From contig CAWCJL010000002.1 in the NCBI GenBank assembly GCA_963795775.1, positions 620,001 through 684,000 on the forward strand: a stretch of DNA of 64,000 nt, written 5' to 3'. Positions 19,259 to 28,762 of this stretch are shown in pieces; positions within the stretch are counted from its first letter, which is position 1, and each line of letters opens with the position of its first letter. Origin of the DNA: CAWCJL01 sp963795775 (GTDB taxonomy: Bacteria > Acidobacteriota > Terriglobia > Terriglobales > Acidobacteriaceae). A model generated the notes under the pieces. That model did no database searches. It was given only the letters and a program-made list of their open reading frames with translations, and had not been told where the DNA came from. The position numbers and the translations under genes were made by a program.

Positions 19259-19701
19259 GAGGCACGCCAGGCTCCCCACCTGGCCCCGCCTCCTCCAGAC
19301 AGATCGCATCGTAGCTTCCCTGCTGTCCTCCCGGGCGTAGCGGAGGGATCTGCTTCCTCCGCTTGAAATACCCAGCGAAGCGCAGGCTTCGCGCTGCGCA
19401 TTCCGAGCGCAGCCTCCCCTGGTCATCCCGAGCGAGCGCAGCGTAGCCCTCGTGTCATCCCGAGCGTAGCCGAGGGATCTGCTTCTCCCTCCCGCTCGTT
19501 GTCCGAGCGCAGCCTTGTCTCCGAGCGTAGCCTTGTCATCCCGAGCGTAGCCGAGGGATCTGCTTCTTCCTCCCCACCCGCAAACCACACCGGGTGCCCC
19601 ATCCTACGCGCCCCACCCAACCTCCCGGCCGCCGCGTCACCCCGGCGCGTAGGGTGGGCATCTGCGCGTCAGCGCAGACCCCAACGCGATCGCAAAACCC
19701 C
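19259..19701. repeat. Gene-free stretch with clustered family-A repeats and one family-B inverted repeat
   Basis: This 443-base gap carries at least four family-A units: near 19330-19358, two head to tail at 19424-19491, and one at 19532-19566. Each reads CATCCCGAGCG...GAGGGATCTGCTTC. A family-B inverted repeat lies at about 19590-19660, with arms around CCCATCCTACGCGC and GCGCGTAGGGTGGG. Nothing codes here on either strand as far as I can see. Confidence 0.75.
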
Positions 19702-20494
19702 TCACCCCACCTCGATCCTTCCCCGCAAATACAGCACCGCCTCGCCCCCAATCCGCACCCGGTCGCCGTTGAGCTCACAAAGAAGCGCGCCCCCGCGCGC
19801 CGACACCTGCCGGGCCTCCATCCGCGTCTTCCCGAGCCGCTCCGCCCAGTACGGAATCAGCGTGCAGTGCGCCGACCCGGTTACCGGGTCCTCCGGCACG
19901 CCTTTCGCCGGCGCAAAGAAGCGCGACACAAAATCCACGCCGGTTGCGTCCCCCGGCGCCGTCACAATCACCGCGAACCGGTCAATGTCCATCAGCCCCA
20001 GCATGCTCGGCCGCAGCGCCCGCACCTCCTCTGCCGTCCGGTACACCAGCAGGTAATCCCGCGCGGCCAGCACCGCCTCCGGAGACCCGCCCACCGCCTC
20101 CAGCAGCGCCGCGCTCGCCGCCACCGGCTCCGGCTTGCGCGCCGGGAAGTCCAGCCACATCCGCCCCTCGCCCTGGCTCACCCGCAGCTCTCCCGACCGC
20201 GTCACAAACCGCAGCTCCGGCGACACTTACCCCCAGCTCCCGCCACAGCACAAAGGCCGAGGCCAGCGTTGCATGCCCGCACAGGTCTACCTCCACCCCC
20301 GGCGTAAACCACCGCAAGCGCCAGCAGCCCTCGCCCTCCGGCACAAAGAACGCCGTCTCCGCCAGGTTGTTCTCCGCCGCAATCGCCTGCAGCATTTCGT
20401 CCGGCAGCCACCGCTCCAGCGGGCACACCGCCGCCGGGTTCCCCCGAAACAGCTCACCAGTAAACGCATCCACCTGGTAGATCGGTAATTCCAT
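19702..20494 (-). CDS. PhzF family isomerase-like protein, one frameshift
   Basis: About 263 residues after correcting a one-base shift near 20225 (between LWRELGVS and PELRFVTRSG). The N-terminal motif YQVDAFTGELFRGNPAAVCP, the catalytic-site block ENNLAETAFFV, the strand PGVEVDLCGHATLASA, and the late GVPEDPVTGSAHC are all hallmarks of the PhzF/diaminopimelate-epimerase fold. The physiological substrate of these stand-alone members is mostly unknown; phenazine synthesis is not implied because no other phz gene is present. The shift could be an assembly error, since both halves are well conserved. Confidence 0.85.
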
Positions 20495-20506
20495 ACGCCT
20501 CCCCTC

Positions 20507-21219
20507 CTAAGCTTCACCCGAAGGACTCAGAGGTGCAATCTGCGCTTCGCCCTTTAACGTAGACGATCCGTTTACAACCACATCCCCTCGTAGCAGCACA
20601 ATCGCGGAATTTTGGCCGGCTGGCAGCTTCAGTTCGCCGCGTCCTCCCGCCTCCAGCCGCACATCGATGACATTTACCGGCGTGAAGGTCTTCGCCGCAC
20701 CTTTGACGCCGTTCAGCTCACCGGCAATCACGCGGCCGTATAGCTCCGGTCCCCAGTTCCACCCGCGGGATCTGTGCGCTCAGAATGCCTTGATAGCCCG
20801 GCTTCGACATTTTGACAGCCGCCGGGAGGTTCACCCATAGCTGCACCATTTCGAAATCTCCACCTTTGGCGGTGAACTCCTTGCCATGCATTTCTCTCAT
20901 GAACGACGCCTGAAGCCGCTGTCATCCACTGCACGTCGCCGGCATCGATTGTTCCCGAATTTCCGCCCGAATCCTGGTGATCGACGCTGCCTTGGTAGGA
21001 GATCGTCACCGTCTCGAACCCCCGGTGCGGATGCTCCTCAACGCCGCGTGGACGGTTCGAGGGCTTGAAGTTTACCGGTCCCGCGTAGTCCAACATCAAA
21101 AATGGACTTAGGTCCCTTACTGCTTGTGAAGGAAACAGCGTGCGCACCGGAAAGCCATCTCCTACCCAATGGGAGCCCGCCGCGCCATACACTCCCAATA
21201 CTCTCTTTCGTTCTGACAT
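20507..21219 (-). pseudogene. Pirin-family remnant, frameshifted and C-terminally short
   Basis: Three frames must be joined to read a pirin: MSERKRVLGVYGAAGSHWVG through the metal-site motif EHPHRGFETVTI and GDVQWMTA, then VQLWVNLPAAVKMSKPGYQG, then the second cupin KTFTPVNVIDVRLEAGGRG. Shifts fall near 20900 and 20735. The frame stops after APLSPSGEA, about 50 residues before pirins normally end. Pirins are cupin-fold iron proteins, some acting as quercetinases or redox-sensing cofactors. The ATG at 21219 has AAGGAG upstream. Together with the truncated marR before it, this looks like a decaying regulator-pirin pair. Confidence 0.75.
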
Positions 21220-21221
21220 TT

Positions 21222-21520
21222 CTTAACTCCTTCCTTTTTTGCTTAGCAATCCGATTCTCTTGGACAGCCGCGAGTCTCTCCGGCCCGTGCCCGAGCTTGC
21301 GCAAGAGGTTCGCCAGAGTGTCCCGTTCCGTTTTGTTCAGGCACGAGAACGCAAATTCCATATCGTGCGCGTACTCTCGAAACAGATCGGAGATCAGATT
21401 CGATCCCTTTGTCTGTCAGATACACGATGCGCGAACGGCGGTCCGCCGACGTCCCTGCGCGTTCCACCAAGCCGCTACGCTCCAGCCGGTCTACGGCCGC
21501 TGTTGTTGACCCGCTGCGAC
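21222..21520 (-). pseudogene. MarR-family regulator remnant, 5' truncated
   Basis: On the minus strand from about 21520 a MarR winged helix is readable: TAAVDRLERSGLVERAG, then DRRSRIVYLTDKGIESDL. After a frame change it continues with CLNKTERDTLANLLRKL. The N-terminal half is absent: upstream of base 21520 the sequence is the C-terminal coding region of the sodium/proton antiporter. The frame near 21222 can end in TAA just before the pirin ATG, matching the usual marR-pirin spacing. A deletion that fused antiporter and marR is the simplest explanation. Confidence 0.65.
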
Positions 21521-23122
21521 CGCCGTCATCCGCAGCTCACTCAAATCCAGCTCCCGCTCCAGCCGCCGCAACACCGTGTCGCTGATCCGCCCCTCGTTGC
21601 GCAACTGCAGCGCTACCTTTCGCTCAACCCGCAGCAACTCGTGCGAAATCTCCCGGTAGCGGCGGTAATGCCCCGGCTTTGCACCGTCTTCTGCGCCGGC
21701 CGCCTGTAGGCGCAACGCGCCCATCCGCTCCTCGTGATGCTCGATCAGGTCCTCGTAAAGCGGGCCATACTGCGCCCCGTCCTTCTCTCGTGCCTTCTGC
21801 AGATAGGACAGCGCCGCCTCCAGCATCAGCCGCCGCGCCTCTTCTTCCTCGCCGTCGGCGCTGCTCGCTCCGCCCAGCTTCAGCATGCGAACCAGCGAGG
21901 GCAGCGTCAGCCCCTGCAATACCAGCGTCACCAGGATCACGCTGAAGGTCATGAACACGATCAGGTTGCGGCTGGGAAAGGGCTGCCCATTGGCCATCGT
22001 TCGCGGGAGCGACAGCGCCGCCGCCAGCGAGATCACCCCGCGCATCCCCGTCCACCCGGTCACAAAGATCTGCTTCGCCCCGGGCGTCGGCTCGTTCTGC
22101 TTCAGCAACCGTCGCCGTATCCAATACGCGAAGTACGTCCCGGGAAAGATCCACAGCAGCCGCAGCCCGATCACCAGCCCGCTGAACACCACCGCGTAAG
22201 TCAGCAGCATCCCCTTGCTGTAGCTGTGCAGGCCGGCCAGAACGAACGGAAGCTGCAGGCCGATCAGCACGAACACCAGTCCGTTCAGCACAAAGTCGAT
22301 CGCGTTCCACACTGCGTGCGCCTGCAGCCGCACCCCCGGGGAAAAGAACTGCGCGCTCTTCCGGCTCAGATACAGCCCGCACGCCACCACCGCCAGCACC
22401 CCGGAGGCTTTCGCCTCCTCGGCCGCGATGTACGCCGCATACGGCGTCACCAGCCCCAGCGTGATCTCGATCGGCGCGTCATCCACGTGGAGCTCAAACC
22501 ACCGCACCACCCAGCCCACCGCCACCCCGATCCCCACGCCCACGGCGACCAGGTACAGCAGCCGCAGCACGCCTTCCCCCAGCGACGGCGTGCGCCCGCT
22601 CACCACCAGGGCAATGCCGAATTCCAGCGCGAGCAGCCCGGTGGCATCGTTCACCAGGCTCTCGCCTTCCAGCACCTCGGTAATGCTCCGCGGCAGCCCA
22701 ACCCGCTGCGCAATCGAGGTCGCCGCAATCGCATCCGTCGGCGCCACAATCGCTCCCAGCACAAACCCCGTCCGCCAGTACAGCAGCGAGAACAGCCCCT
22801 CCCCCGCCACCGCCACGCCCATCACCGTAAAGGCAATCAGCCCGAACGCCAGCGAAAGAATACTCACCAGGTTGTAGCGGAAGTCCCGCCAGGACGTTTG
22901 CCACGCCGCGTGATACAGCAGCGGCGGCAGCACCGCCAGAAACACCACATCCGGGTTCAGCGTCACCCGCGGCAGCCCCGGCACAAAACTGAGCAGGAGC
23001 CCCGCCACTACCAGCACAATCGGGTAAGCAATCTGCAGCCGGCGCGCCAGCTCGCCAAAGATCACCACAAACAGCAGCAGCAGCAGAAAGACTGTCTCGA
23101 CTTCGCGCATGCCACCGTGCAT
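21491..23122 (-). CDS. CPA1-type sodium/proton antiporter
   Basis: 543 residues with about 12 membrane segments in the first 420, then a cytoplasmic tail. Motifs of the CPA1 (NhaP/NHE) family are clear: VAPTDAIAATSIAQRVGLP and LEGESLVNDATGLLALE with the ion-binding acidic residues, and TGWTGMRGVISLAAALSLP. It exchanges cations for protons across the inner membrane. The last residues (VAAGQQQRP) come from sequence that in another frame encodes the marR remnant, so the natural C-terminus has probably been replaced. The start could also be the methionine four codons later. Confidence 0.92.
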   Translation of the reverse strand: MHGGMREVETVFLLLLLFVVIFGELARRLQIAYPIVLVVAGLLLSFVPGLPRVTLNPDVVFLAVLPPLLYHAAWQTSWRDFRYNLVSILSLAFGLIAFTVMGVAVAGEGLFSLLYWRTGFVLGAIVAPTDAIAATSIAQRVGLPRSITEVLEGESLVNDATGLLALEFGIALVVSGRTPSLGEGVLRLLYLVAVGVGIGVAVGWVVRWFELHVDDAPIEITLGLVTPYAAYIAAEEAKASGVLAVVACGLYLSRKSAQFFSPGVRLQAHAVWNAIDFVLNGLVFVLIGLQLPFVLAGLHSYSKGMLLTYAVVFSGLVIGLRLLWIFPGTYFAYWIRRRLLKQNEPTPGAKQIFVTGWTGMRGVISLAAALSLPRTMANGQPFPSRNLIVFMTFSVILVTLVLQGLTLPSLVRMLKLGGASSADGEEEEARRLMLEAALSYLQKAREKDGAQYGPLYEDLIEHHEERMGALRLQAAGAEDGAKPGHYRRYREISHELLRVERKVALQLRNEGRISDTVLRRLERELDLSELRMTAVAAGQQQRP

Positions 23123-23235
23123 GGCAGCCTCCGCCCACAGCCTACCTTGCTCTTCCGCTCCTTACCTAGTCCCTTCCATGCTGCCGCGCAGTTCCGGCCA
23201 TATTCCGCGCATGGCGGTACCGGAATGGTGGCACT

Positions 23236-23260
23236 GTCATCCTGAGCGCAGCGAAGGATC
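23236..23260 (+). repeat. Family-A dispersed repeat
   Basis: GTCATCCTGAGCGCAGCG followed by AAGGATCC. A second short copy of the same subtype lies at 28625-28648, in the matching position downstream of the other FG-GAP gene copy. Confidence 0.7.
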
Positions 23261-23290
23261 CACGCCATAGCCTCCATGTTCCCGAAACAA

Positions 23291-23317
23291 CAAGGGCGAG
23301 GCCCGAAGCCCCGCCCT
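23291..23317 (-). terminator. Terminator-like hairpin after the degraded FG-GAP copy
   Basis: GGGCGAGGC, loop CCGAA, GCCCCGCCC with one mismatch. On the minus strand it is followed by TTGTTGTTT. The equivalent hairpin stands downstream of the intact paralogue, so the terminator was copied with the gene. Confidence 0.6.
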
Positions 23318-23344
23318 CGATCCAGCAAAACCGCAGACCTAATC

Positions 23345-25714
23345 GCGCTTGCCCGTATTCATCAGCCGCTCAAACCCAATCCGCGGTCATCCCCACCACA
23401 TCCGGCGCTCCATCCCCATTCACATCCAGCGTCTGGAGAAACGATCGCCGTTCCCGGGAAAAACTGCGGCGAATAGAACGTGCCGTCGCCCTTGCCCCGC
23501 AGATAATCCCCAACTGCTTTCCACGTCGATCGCCTGCACCACCATATCCAGCTTGCCGTCGCGGTCATAGTCGCCATACGTCAACGAAAGGGCAAGTTCG
23601 GAATCGGCATGATCTTCTTGGCCGAGAAGCGTCCCATCTCCATTTCCCCGCAAGGTGCCTACCAGGTTGGTGGACAACTGTGGTCTGCCGGCATCGACTG
23701 ATTGCCCGGCAAAGATCAGGTCGCGTTCCGCGCTCGCCGTACACTTTTGCTACCTTCACATCCGTAATCAAGTAGTGGGTGTAGGACCAGCGTGCTCTTT
23801 ACGTGATACGAGCCGGTTCCGTCTCCCAAGCAGCGAATCGCGATGCCTGGTTGCTGCTCGCAAAGACAACCACGTCCTGGATATCCCGTCGCCGTTCAGG
23901 TCTCCTATGCCCACGCTCACTGATCTCGAGACTCGGAGGCTCGGAAATGCTTGGGCGCATGGAACGTGCCATCGCCCTTGCCCAGCGCCACGCCCCAGTC
24001 CCCCACCAGGTCCAGCTTGCCGTCCCGGTTCATGTCTACCAGGTACGCGCTATTGCTCTCGCCCGGGGGGCCCAGCAGCACGCTGTTCACTGCCGGGCGG
24101 AAGGTGCCATCTCCATTGCCCAGCAGCACGCTGGTGTCGTCACTCGAAGACGCCTGGGGCGTGGACGCGGCTTTGCCCGGCATCGAACCGAATATACGGT
24201 GCGACGGCCCGCGTCACCACCAGGTCCACCTTGCCGTCGCCATTGACATCCCCGGCCGCAATCGACCCCTGCGTCTGCCCGATCGGATACACCTTCGCCG
24301 CGCCGAAGTAGCCCTTGCCCGTGCCCAGGAATACGCTGACCGTCGCCGTTGCAGCCCGAGCACCCTTGGTTCACTACCGCGATATCCTGGATGCCGTCAT
24401 GATTCAAGTCGGCATGCACTATCGAGAAGGGTTGCGGCGAAAGCGAGTTCGATCGGAGCCTGCAGTCTTGCGCTTGGGTTGCGCTGACAACAGTTGCATA
24501 AAACCCGCTCAGGGAAACTAATGTCGAAGCCGCCCACCAGCACATCCAGATTCCCGTCCCGGTTAAAGTCGCCCACCACTAGGGACGCCGGAGAAACGAG
24601 CCTGGTGGAGTAATTCGTCGCCCGGTGAAGGTTCCGTCTCCCCTGCCGGAATACACGGATACGACATGGTCGTCGCCAGCATACCCCATGCTGCCAGTAA
24701 CTCACCAGGTCCGGCTTTCCGTCACGGTTGAGGTCCGCGACCTCGGCGTCGACCGCAACAGCATTCGGATACCCGCCAGGATAGCTTGGAAAGCGGATTA
24801 GCTGAACTGGCTCTTGATCGTGAAGGTTCCGTCACCTTTGCCCAGTAGAACTGAGTCTTTCCATGCGAAGCCATCGACCACCATCAGATCCAGATGCCCG
24901 TCCCGATTCAGGTCCGCCACCACAATCGGAGCCGAACTCCGGTAACATGAACGTGGTAGCTCGCTCCTTGCTTAAAAGTGCCATCGCCATTGGAGAGCAG
25001 GACCAGCACACCTTCGCCAATGAGCGGATCAGTGACCACCAGGTCCGTTTTGCCGTCTCCATTGAAGTCGCCGCACGCGCTAAGCGAGTCGTAAAGCGGA
25101 GCTCCGCCATCTGCCCTGCTGGAATGTTACCCTTGCCGTTCCCGAGAAACACCTGAATATTGCCCGTACCATTATAGGTCTGCATCGGTTGTGGTGAACG
25201 ACATCCAGGTGTCCATCCCCGTTCACATCCCCAACGCAAGTTCGCGTATCCGGCGCCGATGTTCGCCGACCACGTCTGGTGGAAATCGCCCGGTGCCATC
25301 GCCAAGATAGACCGTAACCTTCCCATAGCCGATGCCGAGCTCCGTCGTTGTTGATCGGGCCGCCGTAATCCGTCGCGAGGTCGAGAAAGCCGTCCCCATT
25401 GAAATCTCGCGAAGTTCAGGCGATCTGGCGCGCGCGAAAGAGGAGAAGACGGGACCTTCTCGGTGAACGTCCCATCACTCTTGCCCAGAAGCGTCACAAA
25501 GGAATTCTTGCTCTGATCGTAGGAAATGACGTCCAGCTTGCCATCACGATTAATGTCGCCGGTCGCGTACATGGCCGACCAAGGTATTGCTGAAGGTGCA
25601 ACATTCTTCGCCGCGACAAACTGCGTGAGCCAAGTTCGTGGTGGTTTGTGCCGGGCTGGCGATGGCGACGAGTAAACCTAGAACGGCAGGACAGAAATTC
25701 CGAACGGCATGCAT
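23345..25714 (-). pseudogene. FG-GAP (VCBS) repeat secreted protein, heavily frameshifted copy
   Basis: This region is colinear with the intact gene at 28763-31114. It starts from a signal-peptide methionine at 25714 and ends near 23345. Identical stretches such as DMNRDGKLDLVGDWGVALG show close paralogy. The calcium-loop motif DxNxDGxxD recurs throughout, but the frame changes at least ten times, so no fragment exceeds about 250 codons. The downstream hairpin and repeat are also conserved. FG-GAP proteins are extracellular propellers used in adhesion or binding. This is either a real pseudogene or a duplicate that was poorly corrected during assembly. Confidence 0.8.
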
Positions 25715-25913
25715 AGCGGCACCCTTTGCATTGCGTCAGGGTCGCTTCGCGGAGGTTGTCGGAAGGTTGGCAGCGGTCCAGAAACGATTCGTGATCGCGC
25801 CAGCATCTTACTCCCGGCATATACGAGCGCGCATCGCCGTCCCACACCGATAGTCATCTCCCGCTGTCTCACTGGTAACACCCGAGCCCTTGCCGTCTCC
25901 TAAGCTCCCCCTC

Positions 25914-28349
25914 CTACTCCTCCCGCAGCACCGCCAGCGGGTCCACCCGGATGGCCCGCAGCGCCGGCGCCGCGCTCGCTCCCAGCGCCACCAGCAGCAG
26001 CAGTGCCGTTACTGCGGCAAAGGTCGGCAGGTCGAATGCGCTCACTCCATAAATCAGCTTAGTGAGCACGCGCCCAAGCCCCCAGGTGACCAGCAGCCCG
26101 ATACCGATTCCCGCCAGCGTGGGCTTCACCGCCTGCACGATCACCAGCCGGGCCACGTCCTGCAGCGTGGCCCCAAACGCAATGCGCAGCCCGATTTCCC
26201 GTATCCGGCGCCGGACAGAGTAGGCCAGCACGCTGTAAATGCCCACCGCGCACAGCACGAGTGCCAGCCCTCCAAAAATCGCGAGCAGTTGCATATTGAA
26301 GCTCTGCTGCGTCAGCGTCTCGCCCACGAAGTCCTCCAGCGTCATCACCTCATCCACTGGCACATCCTGGTCCACCTGGTGGACGGCATGCGTCACCGCT
26401 GTGCTCAGCGTCTGTGGCGGCGTGGTCGTCCGCACGGTCAGGTACAGCGGAAACGAGCGCCAGGCCGCCGTCGCCGGCGCCGTTATCTGTGCCAGCGGCC
26501 AGTAGAGCGTGGCCACGCCCGCCGAGCTGTCCAGCCCCGATTGCTTCACATCCCCCACCACCCCCACCACCTCGCGCTCCTTGTCCGGGAAGAACGACAG
26601 CTTTACGTGGTGCCCCACGGCGCTCTCCTTCGGCCAGAACTGCTTCGCCATCGCCTTGCTGATCACCGCCACCGGCGCTGCGTCGGCCACATCCGCCGGG
26701 CTGATCTCGCGGCCTTCCAGCAGCGGGACGTGCAACGTCTTCATGTATCCCGGGGTCACCACCCGCACCGAGACCTCCGGCTGTTCCGACATGGCCTGCG
26801 CAGGATGCCCCTCGATCGCCACTGGCTGGTTCGAGCCGCCCTCGAGCGGCAGATTGTCTATTGCGCCCGCAGCCTCCACCCCCGGCAGCGTACGCACCCG
26901 GTACAGCACCTGCTCAAAGAACTGCGCCTCCTGCCCCGGGGTGGTAAATTGGTGCCGGTTCACCATCAGCGCCAGCGTCAACACGTTGCGCGCATCAAAG
27001 CCGGGATTGGTGGTCTGCAGCTTCCACAGGCTGCGAATCATGAGCCCCGCGCCGATCAGCAGCACCAGGGAAAGCGCTACCTCGATCACCACCAGCGAGG
27101 CGTGTGTCCGCCCGCTGCCACTGTCCGTATCCGTTCGCCCCAGCCCCTGCTTCAGCGCCTCGTTCACATTTCCGCGGGTCATGCTCCACGCTGGAATCAA
27201 CCCGGACAGGATGCCGGTCAGGAGAGATATCCCCAACGTGAACGCGAGCACCTTGCCGTTGAGCCCGATCTCGCCCATCCGCGGCAGCTTATCGGCAAAG
27301 AACTTCAGCAGCAGCTCGATGCCGGCGTGCCCGATCACCAGGCCGAGCGCCCCGCCGCAGAGCGAAAGCAGCACTGACTCGCTCAGTAACTGCCCCATCA
27401 TGCGCACACGACTCGCGCCCATCGCCGCCCGGATCGCGATCTCCTTCCGCCGCGATAGCATCCGTGTCAGGATCAGGTTCGCCACATTGGCGCATGCGAT
27501 CAACAGAACGAATGCCACCGCGCCCAGCATCATCAGCAGCGCCGGGCGCACATCGCCCACCGTTTCCTCGCGCATCGAGATCACTTTCGCACCCCAGCCC
27601 TTGTCGTCCTCCGGGTAGCTCCGCTCCAGCCGCTGCGAGATCGTGTCCATCTCTGCCTGTGCCTGCGCCAGCGTCACCCCGGGCTTCAGCCGCGCAATCG
27701 CCAGGAAATGATGCTCTCCCCGGACCGCCGCCTCCTTGTTCGTGAGCGCCAGCGGCGTCCACAACTGGGCGTCGTCGGGTTTGGCCATCTTCGGCCCCAT
27801 CACCCCCACAATGGTGTAGACCTCACCGTCCAGTTGGATCGGCTTGCCAACTACTCCCGGATCGGAAGCGTAATGCGTCTGCCAGAACCGGTAGCTCAGG
27901 ATCGCCTCGTGGCTGTTCCCCGGCCGGTCCTCCTGTGGCAGGAACACACGTCCATGGAGCGGCCTGACGCCCAGCACCGAAAAGAAATCCGCGCTCACGG
28001 CCGCTGCGCTGATCGCCTCCGGCTTGCCCGTCCCGGTAATGTCATACCCGGCGTGGGAATAAAGCGCCATTTGCGTGAATGCATGGCTCTGCTTCTGCCA
28101 ATCCAGAAAGTTCGCCGCCGAAACCGCAAAGCGCGTCACCCCGGGAAAGCTCTTCTGCGGAGGAACATGCCAGATCTGCACCAGCCGGTTCGCCTCCGGG
28201 AACGGCAGCGGTTCCAGCAGCACCGCCTCGACCACGCTGAAAATCGCCGTGTTCGCCCCAATCCCGAGCGCCATGATCAGGATCGCCATCGCCGCAAATC
28301 CTGGACTCTTGAGCAAAAGCCGCCAGGCGTATTTCAGGTTCTGTCCCAC
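25914..28349 (-). CDS. MacB/FtsX-type ABC permease (acidobacterial duplicated permease family)
   Basis: 811 residues from the GTG at 28349, where homology begins (GQNLKYAWRLLLKSPGF); the open frame upstream is low complexity. There are two tandem modules, each a membrane helix, a periplasmic MacB-like domain, and FtsX-type helices (LIACANVANLILTRMLSRRK in the first, YSVLAYSVRRRIREIGLRIA in the second). No ATPase gene is adjacent, as is typical of these orphan permeases, which are greatly expanded in Acidobacteriota. The exported substrate is unknown. It sits between the two FG-GAP gene copies, all on the minus strand. Confidence 0.9.
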   Translation of the reverse strand: MGQNLKYAWRLLLKSPGFAAMAILIMALGIGANTAIFSVVEAVLLEPLPFPEANRLVQIWHVPPQKSFPGVTRFAVSAANFLDWQKQSHAFTQMALYSHAGYDITGTGKPEAISAAAVSADFFSVLGVRPLHGRVFLPQEDRPGNSHEAILSYRFWQTHYASDPGVVGKPIQLDGEVYTIVGVMGPKMAKPDDAQLWTPLALTNKEAAVRGEHHFLAIARLKPGVTLAQAQAEMDTISQRLERSYPEDDKGWGAKVISMREETVGDVRPALLMMLGAVAFVLLIACANVANLILTRMLSRRKEIAIRAAMGASRVRMMGQLLSESVLLSLCGGALGLVIGHAGIELLLKFFADKLPRMGEIGLNGKVLAFTLGISLLTGILSGLIPAWSMTRGNVNEALKQGLGRTDTDSGSGRTHASLVVIEVALSLVLLIGAGLMIRSLWKLQTTNPGFDARNVLTLALMVNRHQFTTPGQEAQFFEQVLYRVRTLPGVEAAGAIDNLPLEGGSNQPVAIEGHPAQAMSEQPEVSVRVVTPGYMKTLHVPLLEGREISPADVADAAPVAVISKAMAKQFWPKESAVGHHVKLSFFPDKEREVVGVVGDVKQSGLDSSAGVATLYWPLAQITAPATAAWRSFPLYLTVRTTTPPQTLSTAVTHAVHQVDQDVPVDEVMTLEDFVGETLTQQSFNMQLLAIFGGLALVLCAVGIYSVLAYSVRRRIREIGLRIAFGATLQDVARLVIVQAVKPTLAGIGIGLLVTWGLGRVLTKLIYGVSAFDLPTFAAVTALLLLVALGASAAPALRAIRVDPLAVLREE

Positions 28350-28762
28350 GCCGCACCCCCGGACACGGTACCTAGAGGGCAATTTGCGGGCCGTTGCCGC
28401 TTCACCCGGACACGGCCATCTCCCCGCCTTCCCGCCGTGCGCTCCCCAGAGGTGTCCGCCCGCGTCACGCGCTGTCCATGGTTGGACAGCAAAAGCGACA
28501 ACAAAGGATTTGGCCGTATCCTGCACGGCTTGATTTCTCGCGCGACCCCGCGATCCTGAGAACCGCCGCGTGTTCCCCAGCCGCCTGCCTAATCCCGATC
28601 GAGGCTCGCAATCCGGTGCGCGCCGTCATCCTGAGCGCAGCGAAGGAACCATGAAGAGGTCCGCTCCATCCACCACTGCCGGGGCCCAACTCGCGCACCC
28701 CGCCTCTTCCCAAACAAAAGGGCGAGGCCGCAGCCTCGCCCCACTCGCAGAAAACCGCAGCC
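28350..28762. other. Gap between permease and intact FG-GAP gene
   Basis: 413 bases without a credible gene. It holds a family-A repeat at 28625-28648 and the terminator at 28711-28741. A region rich in CACGG and GGACA near 28370-28490 looks non-coding. The permease promoter presumably lies here, but no convincing box is visible. Confidence 0.5.
28711..28741 (-). terminator. Intrinsic terminator of the intact FG-GAP gene
   Basis: A perfect 9-base stem GGGCGAGGC / GCCTCGCCC with loop CGCA. On the minus strand it is followed by CTTTTGTTTGG. It lies about 22 bases past the stop of the gene. Confidence 0.8.

Noticed and set aside
19259..19701. A small coding gene in the repeat-rich gap after the HTH gene
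   Set aside because: Open frames here are made only of translated family-A repeats and have no ribosome-binding site.
19702..20494. Phenazine biosynthesis
   Set aside because: Only a PhzF-fold protein is present; isolated members of this family are common and not linked to phenazines.
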